This document shows positions 8,560-17,922 of a stretch of 64,000 nucleotides of DNA, in pieces. Position numbers and translations under genes: made by a program. Source of the DNA: Psychrobacter sp. JB385 (lineage in GTDB: Bacteria; Pseudomonadota; Gammaproteobacteria; Pseudomonadales; Moraxellaceae); assembly GCF_900163785.1 (NCBI RefSeq), contig NZ_FUKN01000012.1, forward strand, positions 1-64,000, read 5' to 3'. The notes beneath the pieces are model-generated. The model did no database searches and was not told where the DNA came from. It saw only the letters and a list, made by a program, of their open reading frames with translations. Within the stretch, counting starts at the first letter, position 1. Every line of letters begins with the position of its first letter.

Positions 8560-9345
8560 CTAAAAATTTGGCTGACCATTTGAAGCGCTGACTCCGCCAT
8601 CAACAGGTAGATTGACACCTGTAATCATAGAGGCGTCTTCACTGGCTAAGAAGGTAATCGCTGCTGCGATGTCTTCAGGCGTTGCCAAACGACCAAGGGC
8701 TGAGCGTGCGAAAAATTTATCCTGCTTTGATTCATTGTCTTGAATGGCGGTGGTCATATTCGTTTTCGTCACGCTTGGATTGACCGCATTCACACGAACG
8801 CCATCAGGGCCATGATCTAACGCTAAAGTACGCGTTAGGTTGGTGACGCCAGCTTTGGCCGCATTGTAGGCTGCCATATTCCAATCACCGCCCATCCCTG
8901 ACAATGAGGAAACATTAACGATATTGCCTTTGGTGGCGATGAGGTATGGCATGACCGCTTGAGAGACGTAGAAGTTGCCGTTCAAATTGATATTGATGGC
9001 AGTATTCCAATCTTCAGTAGATAAATCTGTTATCTTACCTTGTATGGCTTTACCAGCGTTATTGACCAAAATATCGATTTTTTCAAACGTATCTACCGCC
9101 GCTTGCACCATTTCTTGTACTTGGCTTTGCACGCTGATGTCACAAGTAACGCACAAATAGTTATCAGTGTGAATCCATGTATGATCTTCTGGAAACTCTT
9201 TTGCGGTTTCCTTTAAAGTTTCAGCTGTACGTCCAACCAAAACAACGTTCGCACCTTCTTGCGCGAAGCGGATGGCGGTTGCACGCCCAATACCTGAACC
9301 TGCTCCTGTTACGATCACGGTTTTTTCTTTAAAACGCTTCATCAT
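8560..9345 (-). CDS. Short-chain dehydrogenase/reductase (SDR)
   Basis: A 261-residue classical SDR. The Rossmann cofactor motif TGAGSGIG is near residue 13, NNAG near 95, and the catalytic Ser/Tyr/Lys triad is visible in VNVSSLSG and YNAAK. The C-terminal VDGGVSASNG is typical. It should oxidise or reduce an alcohol/keto group using NAD(H) or NADP(H); the substrate cannot be read, and similarity to 3-oxoacyl-ACP reductases is generic. A TTG at 9351 is in frame, but AAGGA is better spaced for the ATG at 9345. Confidence 0.88.
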   Translation of the reverse strand: MMKRFKEKTVIVTGAGSGIGRATAIRFAQEGANVVLVGRTAETLKETAKEFPEDHTWIHTDNYLCVTCDISVQSQVQEMVQAAVDTFEKIDILVNNAGKAIQGKITDLSTEDWNTAININLNGNFYVSQAVMPYLIATKGNIVNVSSLSGMGGDWNMAAYNAAKAGVTNLTRTLALDHGPDGVRVNAVNPSVTKTNMTTAIQDNESKQDKFFARSALGRLATPEDIAAAITFLASEDASMITGVNLPVDGGVSASNGQPNF

Positions 9346-9680
9346 TGTCAATCCTTGTTATTATATGGTATTCGTGAAATAGGCTTTATAAATGTACCTG
9401 AAAAAAGGGTTTGGTCGCAGTTTATAATCTGTAAGTCTGCATCCGATATGTATTTTTCTCACACTATCATAGCGATGCCCGCTTATAAAGGTGACACTGT
9501 TCCAGAAAACTGAGGCAATTTAACTTTTGAGCTTCTGGTAAGCGCGTGATAGTCAGTAAGACAAGCTGACGACATAGAGCGTTTCATAAAGCAGCTATAA
9601 GCTAGTAGGATAATACAGTCTCTTGCTTGCGTCATTACCTACCAACTAACGTGTTTATTTGATAATAAAGGGTTGAAAAC
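9346..9680. other. Intergenic region between divergent genes
   Basis: 335 bases between the SDR gene (minus) and the next gene (plus). Promoters for both should lie here. I see no strong hairpin, repeat or RNA gene. Confidence 0.5.
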
Positions 9681-10997
9681 GTGTCTTATTCGACTACTGC
9701 TATATCTGATCAGTATGAGATTGCGAAAGAGCTGACTTGCTATTTGCAGTCAGACGCCATTGAGATTTCCCTAGTTAATATGGATACCATTGAGCGTCAG
9801 TATGATGCTCACTATACTGCTCAGCAATACCTGTACCAGTTATTATCAGGCAAGCTGTCGGTGCTTAGAGTAACTTTGTCTCTACCTTTTGAGAGTAGTC
9901 GGACAAAAATTGAAGCTGTCCGCCTAGCGGTGCTAAAAGCCGCCGCAGTTTGGCAAAAAAAGCAAAATAAACAGAGCGAAACTGCTAGTCATGCGGTTTT
10001 GGTTATGGATGTCCATCTGACTGATGACAACAGAGAACATGAGAATGGGGTTAGTGATGACCAAAAATATAAAAATCAACGCGTCAAACATCATTTTGGC
10101 GCACGCTATTTTATGGAGCAGTTGGTTTTAGATACAGACGATAGCGTACAGCGACTACAAGTCTTTAGCTGGCACGATTGGCATTCAATATTAAAAGCAC
10201 TGCAAACACCATGTGAGCTGTGGCGATTTTTGGATTATCATTTAGAGCAGTTAAAAAATGCTATCAATGGTCAAGTACCAAGCGTTGAAACAGAAACAGC
10301 GCTTGTCGCCCAGTTTTTAAACCGTCCTGCTCTCTTTGCACAAGCAATAGCGCTAGATAACGCACTGATCAAATACAATATTCAAGATGCGCCCAATCCC
10401 GCGTTAACCTCTATGACACTTGCTTATAAAAATCAAAGCATAACCGCACAGATGTCTCATCAGCATTTACAGCAAGCAGCACATCTATGGTCGCAGCTTA
10501 GTGCCCAGATGATAGAGACATCAAGAGGCAATCATATAGGCAATGATGGTAAAGCAGTCTTAGCTAATGAGGTCACTCATTGGCAACAACAGTTGTTGGA
10601 TGAGTCGCTATTTTCGCGTCATGAATTGGTTCGTACCTTGTATAAACACCCAAAACAAGAACCACGCTTGCAGCAAACAGGGTATGTGGTGCATCAACAT
10701 TCTTACGAAAGTTTGGGCCGACATTATGTATTAATCTTCTATGGACAGGATATAGAAGGGCACCACAGTAAAAAAACGATTCAACCAAATCTCTCAAAGA
10801 TTGCTCAAGATGTTGCCACCCGTTTGCCAATCGCTGAGCTTCATCATGTTATTGTGCTTGGTATCGAGTTTATTAAGGAAGCTGAGGATACCTTTATGGA
10901 TATTGATTTATGGATTCAGCCTGTCAATGCCATGACTCAGCGCGAGCGTCAATTAACCAAGCAACTACAGCAACTTAAAAAGCAAACTCCTAAATAA
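9681..10997 (+). CDS. Unrecognised 438-residue protein
   Basis: A long intact frame with the codon use of its neighbours. It starts with GTG after AAAGGG, nine bases upstream. No signal peptide or membrane helix is evident, so it is probably cytoplasmic. The composition is rich in Gln and His with many predicted helices. The C-terminal 110 residues contain a possible alpha/beta stretch (HYVLIFYGQDIEGHH, then HHVIVLGIEFIKEAEDTFMDIDLW) and end in a basic Gln/Lys-rich helix. I know no family for it. It is alone, bounded by a divergent promoter region and a bidirectional terminator, so context gives no function. Confidence 0.7.
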   Translation: MSYSTTAISDQYEIAKELTCYLQSDAIEISLVNMDTIERQYDAHYTAQQYLYQLLSGKLSVLRVTLSLPFESSRTKIEAVRLAVLKAAAVWQKKQNKQSETASHAVLVMDVHLTDDNREHENGVSDDQKYKNQRVKHHFGARYFMEQLVLDTDDSVQRLQVFSWHDWHSILKALQTPCELWRFLDYHLEQLKNAINGQVPSVETETALVAQFLNRPALFAQAIALDNALIKYNIQDAPNPALTSMTLAYKNQSITAQMSHQHLQQAAHLWSQLSAQMIETSRGNHIGNDGKAVLANEVTHWQQQLLDESLFSRHELVRTLYKHPKQEPRLQQTGYVVHQHSYESLGRHYVLIFYGQDIEGHHSKKTIQPNLSKIAQDVATRLPIAELHHVIVLGIEFIKEAEDTFMDIDLWIQPVNAMTQRERQLTKQLQQLKKQTPK

Positions 10998-11050
10998 CAA
11001 CGCGCAATGTGGCGACTTATTTTGAAGGCATGTAAACTTTCTCTACCCAT

Positions 11051-11080
11051 AAAAAAAGACAGCCTAGGCTGTCTTTTTTT
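11051..11080. terminator. Bidirectional terminator, perfect palindrome
   Basis: A perfect 30-base inverted repeat: a seven-A run, GACAGCC, then GGCTGTC and a seven-T run around central CTAG. It serves the unknown gene on the plus strand and the channel gene ending at 11107 on the minus strand. Confidence 0.9.
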
Positions 11081-11106
11081 TATTAAGCAATGGAAATAGT
11101 AAGTGC

Positions 11107-12870
11107 TTATTTGTTATTCAGATCGTCATTAATACCATTGTTTGGTAATAAATGATCGTCGCCAACGATATCATTATTAACGGTATTGTTGTTACCGATA
11201 GTCGTGTTATCAAGGCTGCTATTACCAAAGCCACTGGTACCAATGTTGTCATTGGCGATATCATCAGTATTTACGTTTGTGGTATCAACGATATCTGTAT
11301 GCACATTGGTAGTTGACGTACTTCTCGTAGAGGCAGACGGCGTGTTTTCACGAACTGACTCAGCAAATTTGTCTTGAGTTGACTTGCTTGGCTGAAGCGT
11401 CGATTTTGCTTTTGCTTCGTCCGTTTCTCTATCCATTTTGTCTTGCATTTTGCGTAAGAAACGAGCAGCTGCTTCTTGACCACCAAGACCAAATGATAGT
11501 GCAAAAGCCACGGCTACCGCGCCTAATGTGAGACCAAAGGCTAGGTTGACGATAGAATCTGCAATGCCCATGGCTTTTAGACCCATGGCAAGTACTAAAC
11601 CCATGATCAATACACGTACGATATTCGCTAAGAACTGTGATCCTTGCTCAGAACGCTCAACGACACCAGCGATAACATTGGCAAGCCAAAAACCGATGAA
11701 AAGAACAATCGCGCCTAAGATGATATTGGCACCAAAAGCGATAAACATGGTAATGATGCCAGAGATAGCCACAAAACCTAATAAGTCAGCAGCAGCGATG
11801 GCAGCAAACAACATTGCAAAGAAAATAATGGCATAACCAACGAGGTCAGACACTTTCTGACTGCCCATCGTCTGTTGTAGACCAACTTTTGCAGGTAATT
11901 GATTGATTTCAGTATTTTCAAGCAGGCCTTTGATGATATTAGCGACCATACGTACAACATAGAAAGTCACTACCAGAATGGCGACTGCCATGAAGATGTT
12001 TGGCAAGGCTTCCATGATTTTGTTTAGCATGTTCGTCGCAGGACGAGCAATCACTTCAACTTTTAACGCATTTAAAGCGGCAATAATGGTTGGGATAATA
12101 ATGACCAAGAAAGCCAATGAACCTGCGATGTTCGGTAAGCTGTTTTGCTCATTCAAACCTGCTCGTGTTGCAAGTGCTTGTACATCAAAGGTAGAAACTA
12201 GGTTGGTCACGATACCGCGTACGATCTTGGCAATGATATAACCAACAACAAAGACCACACCCGCGAGAAGAATATTAGGAATAAAGTTAAAGATTTTATC
12301 AATCATGTTGGTCAAGGGCGCAAAGAGACCATTGAGCTGTAATTGACCAAGTACCATGGTCAAAACAATTAATAAGATGAACCAATAAACCATATCCGCA
12401 ATCGTGCTACTCATCGGTTGTACGCCAGCTTTTTCGCTTAAACGCTCATCCATTGAGGTTTTCGCCAAAGCGGCATTGATAGCTGTGCGAGCCACAGTCG
12501 CCACAACCCAACCAATAACACCAACTGCAATAGCCACAATAAGATTAGGAATAAACATTAATACTTGGTTGACCATGTTTGCAAATGGTGCCGAAATAGA
12601 GTTTAGATTTAACTGGCTAAGCGCCCCTGAAATAGCAATGATAAAGATAAACCAAAACACAATCTTAGAAATAATGCCTTCAAGATCGTAAGTTTTACCC
12701 GTCGAGGAGTTCATACGTTGGTTCAAATTGACTTTGGATAATACCCCGCGTACCAGTGCTGCAACGCCAAGTGCCACAAGCCAACCGATAATGAAAATCA
12801 AGATAGCGCCGATAATGGAACCGATAGGCCCACCAAGATAACCATTGAACGATGTATACATTGGATTCAT
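11107..12870 (-). CDS. MscS-like membrane protein with repeated conserved TM-helix units
   Basis: A 587-residue integral membrane protein of the mechanosensitive ion channel superfamily (conserved TM helix family). About five internal repeats are visible, each a hydrophobic helix of type IPNLIVAIAVGVIGW or LPNIFMAVAILVV. They are followed by a stretch that resembles the MscS pore helix (LGAVAVAFALSFGLGGQEAA, about 445-465). The beta and vestibule domains of classical MscS are absent. In their place is a charged linker and an Asn/Thr/Asp-rich low-complexity tail of about 90 residues. A role in osmotic protection is likely but unproven. The start has a strong AAAGGAGG five bases upstream. Confidence 0.8.
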   Translation of the reverse strand: MNPMYTSFNGYLGGPIGSIIGAILIFIIGWLVALGVAALVRGVLSKVNLNQRMNSSTGKTYDLEGIISKIVFWFIFIIAISGALSQLNLNSISAPFANMVNQVLMFIPNLIVAIAVGVIGWVVATVARTAINAALAKTSMDERLSEKAGVQPMSSTIADMVYWFILLIVLTMVLGQLQLNGLFAPLTNMIDKIFNFIPNILLAGVVFVVGYIIAKIVRGIVTNLVSTFDVQALATRAGLNEQNSLPNIAGSLAFLVIIIPTIIAALNALKVEVIARPATNMLNKIMEALPNIFMAVAILVVTFYVVRMVANIIKGLLENTEINQLPAKVGLQQTMGSQKVSDLVGYAIIFFAMLFAAIAAADLLGFVAISGIITMFIAFGANIILGAIVLFIGFWLANVIAGVVERSEQGSQFLANIVRVLIMGLVLAMGLKAMGIADSIVNLAFGLTLGAVAVAFALSFGLGGQEAAARFLRKMQDKMDRETDEAKAKSTLQPSKSTQDKFAESVRENTPSASTRSTSTTNVHTDIVDTTNVNTDDIANDNIGTSGFGNSSLDNTTIGNNNTVNNDIVGDDHLLPNNGINDDLNNK

Positions 12871-13329
12871 CTTATCCTCCTTTAATCATCATATAAAAGC
12901 TGCCGAACAATATTGCATATTCCATTATTATTAAGCGAATCCATTACATAGATGGTTATAATAAATAGTATTTTTTGAGTTAATTATGCAATGACATTAT
13001 AATTTTTGAGGATTAAGCTTTATCAGAGAATATTGGTCTACCTTGTGTTAACCGCTTCACTACCAATACTTCAATAAATACGATAAAAGCTGACACTCGG
13101 TTACTTATCACTTTAACTAATTCAGCTTATCCGATGTATTAGTGGATTTAAAGATAGAAAGCTTAACGTGTTGCTGTATTTGTGTGATAACTTGTTATCG
13201 TAAGAAGAAATATTAACATAGACTGTACATTAGCCCGATAATTTTACGTCAAATATGGCCCCCAAAACGTAGATTTGATATGATGGCAAACAAATTAATA
13301 GACACCATTTTTATAACCCGAGAAATCTT
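12871..13329. other. Intergenic region between divergent channel and FKBP genes
   Basis: 459 AT-rich bases. They must hold promoters for the channel gene (minus) and the FKBP gene (plus). A TATGAT about 50 bases before the FKBP start is a plausible -10 box, without a convincing -35. No RNA gene or repeat was seen. Confidence 0.4.
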
Positions 13330-14061
13330 ATGAAAAAAATCACTACTCTAAGCGTTAGTGCCCTTGCCAGTGCAATGTTGTTGATTACTGGTTGTAGCAC
13401 GAATAATGGCAATCAAGAAACCGCAGCAAAAAGCGTCTCAATCACCGAGCAAAGCCCAGCCACTGAAAAAGTTGGTTATAGCTTGGGTTATATGATGGCG
13501 GAAGGAAATAAAGAAGCGGTGCAAGACTTGAATCTTGATACGTTTGAGAAGGGGTTCCGTGACGGCTACGAAGGCAAAGACTCTGCATTGACGCAAGAAC
13601 AAATGCAAGAAGTATTGACCACGTACCAAAAAGAGCAAGAAGAGAAGTTCGTGAAAGACATGGAAACCAAAGCAGCAGAAAACAAAACCAAAGGCGCTGC
13701 ATTCTTAGCAGAAAATGGTAAAAAAGAGGGCGTGAAAACCACGGCTTCTGGCTTACAGTATAAAGTCATCAAAGCAGGTACAGGCAAGTCACCAAAAGCA
13801 TCTGACGTGGTTGAAGTTAACTACGAAGGCAAACTGATTGATGGCACCGTATTCGATAGCTCTTATGAGCGCGGTGAGCCAATCGAGTTCCCATTAAATC
13901 AAGTCATCGCTGGCTGGACGGAAGGGTTACAGTTGATGAAAGAAGGCGGTAAATACGAGTTCTATATCCCAGCAGACATCGCTTATGGCGAAGCGGGTAA
14001 CGCTGGTATCGAGCCTAACAGCACGCTTATCTTCACTGTTGAGCTATTAAAAGTAAAATAA
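13330..14061 (+). CDS. FKBP-type peptidyl-prolyl isomerase, Mip-like lipoprotein
   Basis: A 243-residue periplasm-facing lipoprotein that catalyses cis-trans isomerisation of prolyl bonds. The signal peptide ends in the lipobox ITGC (Cys about 22). Residues about 45-125 form the helical dimerisation domain of Mip/FkpA proteins (VGYSLGYMMAEG, later a long charged helix). The C-terminal FKBP domain has VEVNYEGKLIDGTVFDSS, the WTEGLQLMKEGGKYEFYIP core and an IPNSTLIF-like end (IEPNSTLIF). Mip-like proteins help fold outer-membrane and secreted proteins. It is a single-gene unit with its own terminator. Confidence 0.93.
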   Translation: MKKITTLSVSALASAMLLITGCSTNNGNQETAAKSVSITEQSPATEKVGYSLGYMMAEGNKEAVQDLNLDTFEKGFRDGYEGKDSALTQEQMQEVLTTYQKEQEEKFVKDMETKAAENKTKGAAFLAENGKKEGVKTTASGLQYKVIKAGTGKSPKASDVVEVNYEGKLIDGTVFDSSYERGEPIEFPLNQVIAGWTEGLQLMKEGGKYEFYIPADIAYGEAGNAGIEPNSTLIFTVELLKVK

Positions 14062-14087
14062 TACGCCAATCGGTATGTAGCAAACAC

Positions 14088-14119
14088 AAAAAAGCCTTCA
14101 TTGTTATGAAGGCTTTTTT
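14088..14119 (+). terminator. Terminator of the FKBP gene
   Basis: GCCTTCA (14094-14100) pairs with TGAAGGC (14107-14113), with an A run before and a T run after. Confidence 0.88.
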
Positions 14120-14296
14120 ATGACTATTATAGTTAGTTCAAAATAAAATCGATACGTTAATAGCAACGTGCTACTGGGTGAATTTTTCTTGCTTGCTGTT
14201 CGCGGGCGTGACAGAGGTTGCAAAAAATTTACCTCAGCAGCACTGTATTGGTTTTAGAGTAACTCGGCTATAAAATGTTTTACACACTGACATCAA

Positions 14297-15619
14297 TTAT
14301 AGATTCTTTTGGAATACTTTAGAGTTACGGCCATTATGGTACTTCTCTAGGCGCGCTGCGGGCAAAGCACTAGCATCCACTTCTTCAAAGCCTTGTTCAA
14401 CGAACCAATGAGCAGTACGAGTGGTCAATACAAACAACTTATGCAGACCGTGACTGCGTGCTTGCTGCTCTAAAAATGCCAACAAATCGGCACCGCGACT
14501 GCCACTTCGATAATCAGGATGGACAGCGACACAGGCCACTTCTGCTGATGAAGCATCCAGCGGATGCAAAGCGGCACAGCCCAAAATCATACCGTCGCGT
14601 TCGATAACGCTATACTGATCGATCTCTTGTTCCAAACGCTCACGTGAGCGGCTGACCAAGATTCCTTGCTCCTCTAGCGGTGATAGTAGCTCGATAAGAC
14701 CAACCACATCATCAATATCTGCCCGACGAATCTCTTCGTAAGGATCATGACTGATCAAGGTACCAGAGCCATCACGTGTGAATAACTCTTCTAGTAGTGC
14801 GCCATCTTTAGCGTAGGAGATGATGTGCGTACGGTGCACGCCTTGACGACACGCCAAGCTGGCACAATTTAGGAAATAATTGATTTCGCAGTTTAGGTCA
14901 CGATCGCGTAAAAAACGATCGACTTCGTTTGGAATCATCTCACGTAGCAAACGATTATTATCATTGATACCTGTGTCTTCACCTAAAAATATCAACTTAT
15001 CTGCACCAAGTGCCACAGCAGCACTGAGAGCCACATCCTCAGCCAATAAGTTAAAGACCTCGCCAGTTGCTGAATAGCCCATTGATCCTAAAATAACAAT
15101 ATGGTCATGCAGCAAATTATTTTTAATGGCTTCAACATCGATTGAACGTACTTCGCCTGTCATCTGATAGTCAACACCATCACGAATACCATAAGGACGA
15201 GCGGTCACAAAATTACCTGAAATGGCATCAATGCGTGAGCCATACATGGGCGAATTGGCCAGTCCCATCGACAGCTGGGCTTCGATCTGCAAACGAATCG
15301 CCCCAACGGCTTGTAAGATAGCAGGCATTGCGACTCTTGGAGTAATACGAATATCTTGATGTAATGGAGAGGCGATACCCGTCCCATCTAAGTTATTCTC
15401 GATTTGCGGTCGTGCCCCATGTACTAAGACAAGCTTGATACCTAAGCTGTGCAATAAAGCAAAGTCATGGATAAGGGTACTAAAATTGGGATGATTGACC
15501 GCCTCTCCGCCAAACATAATCACGAACGTTTTGCCGCGATGTGTGTTGATATAAGGGGCAGAGTTACGGAACCAATGGACGTATTCAGGGTTAATTTGTG
15601 GCATAGCACTAGTAGTCAT
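14297..15619 (-). CDS. argA: Amino-acid N-acetyltransferase (N-acetylglutamate synthase)
   Basis: A 440-residue enzyme that acetylates glutamate with acetyl-CoA, the first step of arginine synthesis. The N-terminal amino-acid-kinase-like domain (about 20-280) carries the arginine-sensing site; visible motifs are MFGGEAV and KLVLVHGARPQI. The C-terminal GNAT domain (about 290-440) has VACVAVHPDYRSGSRGADLL, the acetyl-CoA loop. The length fits the classical bifunctional-fold ArgA. An in-frame TTG lies at 15661, but the ATG at 15619 starts where the family does. A divergent secreted protein gene lies upstream; feedback inhibition by arginine is expected from the family. Confidence 0.93.
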   Translation of the reverse strand: MTTSAMPQINPEYVHWFRNSAPYINTHRGKTFVIMFGGEAVNHPNFSTLIHDFALLHSLGIKLVLVHGARPQIENNLDGTGIASPLHQDIRITPRVAMPAILQAVGAIRLQIEAQLSMGLANSPMYGSRIDAISGNFVTARPYGIRDGVDYQMTGEVRSIDVEAIKNNLLHDHIVILGSMGYSATGEVFNLLAEDVALSAAVALGADKLIFLGEDTGINDNNRLLREMIPNEVDRFLRDRDLNCEINYFLNCASLACRQGVHRTHIISYAKDGALLEELFTRDGSGTLISHDPYEEIRRADIDDVVGLIELLSPLEEQGILVSRSRERLEQEIDQYSVIERDGMILGCAALHPLDASSAEVACVAVHPDYRSGSRGADLLAFLEQQARSHGLHKLFVLTTRTAHWFVEQGFEEVDASALPAARLEKYHNGRNSKVFQKNL

Positions 15620-15950
15620 AGTAGAGGCAATAGTTGTTTGAATAAAGAAAAGGCGTGGCAAAAAAATGCCAATCGCTAAAGATTTACCATAGCAAAAAAC
15701 GCCGTTATGAGCTATCTTTTATTTCAGTCGTATTCATCAATCTGCATCGCTGATAGACTATATACACAACCGCTACACGGGGTTAGTGTACGTACAAACG
15801 CTTTTTGCTATGCTAAACACTATTATTTTGCCGATACTGACCAAACCACAGATCTTTACAGCGACAATGAGGTCTCTACACGGTCCAAAATATATTAAAA
15901 GCGATTCAAGCTTCACCAGCCGCGTTTTACCGATATATTAACTAGGGATA
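15620..15950. other. Intergenic region between argA and a secreted protein gene
   Basis: 331 bases with divergent promoters expected. A 63-codon frame at 15707-15898 has no binding site and no family resemblance, so I do not call it. No hairpin or repeat was found. Confidence 0.45.
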
Positions 15951-16547
15951 ATGAAAACCATGAAAAAAAGTAACCAATTTGCTAGTCCATTTAGTGCTTG
16001 GAGCGGACATCGCTTGTTTCACGTTGTAGCTGGTACCCTTATCGGTGCAATGGTAGTGACGCAAGCGTCGGCAATGTTACCAACGCCAGAGCAAGCTGTT
16101 GATGGTTCGGTTGCCATGCAATCAGCGGCCAATACGAACAATCGCTCAAGTGCGCAAGCTGTCAATAGTAAGATTACAGCCTCATTGATCAGCACCGATG
16201 CAAATGGTCAAGAAGTCTTGGTTCCTGTTAATGCCAGTACACGATTGCAGTCAGGTAATGTCTTGGAATATCAAGGATACTTTACCAACACCAATGCGGA
16301 TCGAGTCCGCAAAATGACCGTAACGATGAGTATCCCTGAACAAGTAGAACTCCTGCAAACCGTGTCTCCTGATTTTCCTTATGGCAGTGCCGATGGCAAT
16401 ACCTTTGCTCGTATGCCGCTGCGTGGAAAAGTAGACAATCAATTGCAGGAAATTCCATTGAAGTATTATAAAGCGGTGCGCTGGGATCTCGAAGGCGTTG
16501 GTCTTAACGACACGGTCGTGGTGAAATATCGCGCACGCGTTAAATAA
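15951..16547 (+). CDS. Secreted protein with DUF11-like beta domain
   Basis: A 198-residue exported protein. An atypically long N terminus (about 25 residues) precedes a hydrophobic segment and a signal peptidase site after ASA near residue 41. A low-complexity Ala/Asn/Ser linker follows. The remaining 120 residues look like one immunoglobulin-like DUF11 domain, with LQSGNVLEYQGYFTNTN, a strand MTVTMSIPEQVEL and a final WDLEGVGLNDTVVVKYRA. Such domains occur in surface and envelope proteins; no activity is predicted. The ATG at 15951 is kept because TAGGGATA precedes it; the ATG two codons downstream (15960) is an alternative. Confidence 0.7.
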   Translation: MKTMKKSNQFASPFSAWSGHRLFHVVAGTLIGAMVVTQASAMLPTPEQAVDGSVAMQSAANTNNRSSAQAVNSKITASLISTDANGQEVLVPVNASTRLQSGNVLEYQGYFTNTNADRVRKMTVTMSIPEQVELLQTVSPDFPYGSADGNTFARMPLRGKVDNQLQEIPLKYYKAVRWDLEGVGLNDTVVVKYRARVK

Positions 16548-16607
16548 GTTAAGTATTGGATGTGAGGGCGCATTGTACTGTCATTAATACTGTACTTATT
16601 TGACTAT

Positions 16608-16642
16608 AAAAAGCACCACAGTGGATCGCTGCGGTGCTTTTT
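16608..16642. terminator. Bidirectional terminator
   Basis: AAAAAGCACC pairs with GGTGCTTTTT around a partly paired centre. It lies between the convergent secreted-protein gene and patatin gene. Confidence 0.85.
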
Positions 16643-16680
16643 AACGTCTGGGGTTTCTAGCAGCACTGTTAAGGTATAAA

Positions 16681-17676
16681 TCAAAGAGTTGCGTATTTGC
16701 TGGCTGATTTTTGTTTGATAAGCTGTTTGATCGCAGAGATTTGTGGTGTAGTGGCTTGCATGCCCGCAGTGATAAGGGCACTACGTTGGCTGGTATCAAT
16801 TGAGCTGATATGAGAAACCTGAGGAGTAATCACAATATCTGCACGATCACGCTCCTGACGCATGGATGAGCGGTGAGTATTATTCGGCTGTGTCGCGATA
16901 CTATTTTCCATAAATCCCCAAACGCTGCTGAGGGAGTTTAACGTGGGCAGTTTGTTTGCATCAGACGTCTGTTTTTGCGTTTCAACGGTTGTCACATCAA
17001 CTGCGATAATAATATCAGCGCCCAAATCACGCGCACTATCCACTGGCACTAAGCTTACGACACCGCCATCGATATATTTTTTGCCGACGGTTTCGGGAAT
17101 ACGAGGGGCGATAAAGATGTTGGGAATGCTACAGGACGCTTGTACAGCGAGACCTGCGTCCCCTGTGGTAAACACTGCTTTTTTTAAGGTGTGCTTTTCG
17201 GCAGCAACGGCGGCAAAACGAATGGGGAAGTTTTCAATGGTTTGCCCGCCCACCTTGGCATTGATAAAGTTTTTAAGTTTGATGCCTTCGACAAAACCTT
17301 GGTTGGATAAAACAAAATCGGTCAATTCGCTGTCAGGCGTGGTTATTGCCAAGCGTTCAAGCTGGGCGGGTGTATAGCCACTGGCATATAAGCTACCGAC
17401 CAAACTGCCGACACTGGTACCGACGATGAGGGTGGGGGTAATGCCTTGCTCTTCTAATGCTTTAATGACACCAACGTGCGCAAAGCCTTTCGCACCGCCG
17501 CCACCCAATACCAAAGCAACCCTTGGTGTCTCTATGACCTTTGTCAAAGACGCAGAATCAGTCGTTGCAGGGTTTAGTGTGCTACAAGCACTCATAGGTA
17601 ATGCCAACATTGACAGTATACTCAGACGTATTAGCGTTGCATGACGCTGGTAGTGACGATAGATGGGAGCAAACAT
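16681..17676 (-). CDS. Patatin-like phospholipase, lipoprotein
   Basis: A 331-residue putative lipid acyl hydrolase with a Ser-Asp dyad. The signal peptide ends in a lipobox (MSAC, Cys 31), so it is probably membrane-anchored. The oxyanion loop GGGGAKG is at 58-64, the nucleophile motif GTSVG at 86-90 (Ser 88) and the catalytic Asp in YIDGG at 201-205. It belongs to the RssA/NTE-like bacterial patatins. A role in phospholipid turnover at the envelope is likely; the substrate is unknown. It is divergent from recG. Confidence 0.9.
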   Translation of the reverse strand: MFAPIYRHYQRHATLIRLSILSMLALPMSACSTLNPATTDSASLTKVIETPRVALVLGGGGAKGFAHVGVIKALEEQGITPTLIVGTSVGSLVGSLYASGYTPAQLERLAITTPDSELTDFVLSNQGFVEGIKLKNFINAKVGGQTIENFPIRFAAVAAEKHTLKKAVFTTGDAGLAVQASCSIPNIFIAPRIPETVGKKYIDGGVVSLVPVDSARDLGADIIIAVDVTTVETQKQTSDANKLPTLNSLSSVWGFMENSIATQPNNTHRSSMRQERDRADIVITPQVSHISSIDTSQRSALITAGMQATTPQISAIKQLIKQKSASKYATL

Positions 17677-17922
17677 AAAAAAGACCTTATATAATGGTCA
17701 TAATGTAGAAAAGAAGGCATCAGTTATTGCTATGATATAAATGACTGATTTGTCTTTGAATATTTATGAAGCAGTATCACTAAATAGGTGACAATAAGCA
17801 ATCATACCAACTTAAAAAATACGGCAAGCAGCATCACATTCGCTTAGCCCATGAATTACGGTAAGATGTATCTTATATAGAAAAACCTATTACCTTTATC
17901 CATCATATTGTTAGGATCGTCG

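Noticed and set aside
15707..15898. 63-codon frame between argA and the secreted protein gene
   Set aside because: No binding site and no recognisable protein character; the region is expected to hold promoters.
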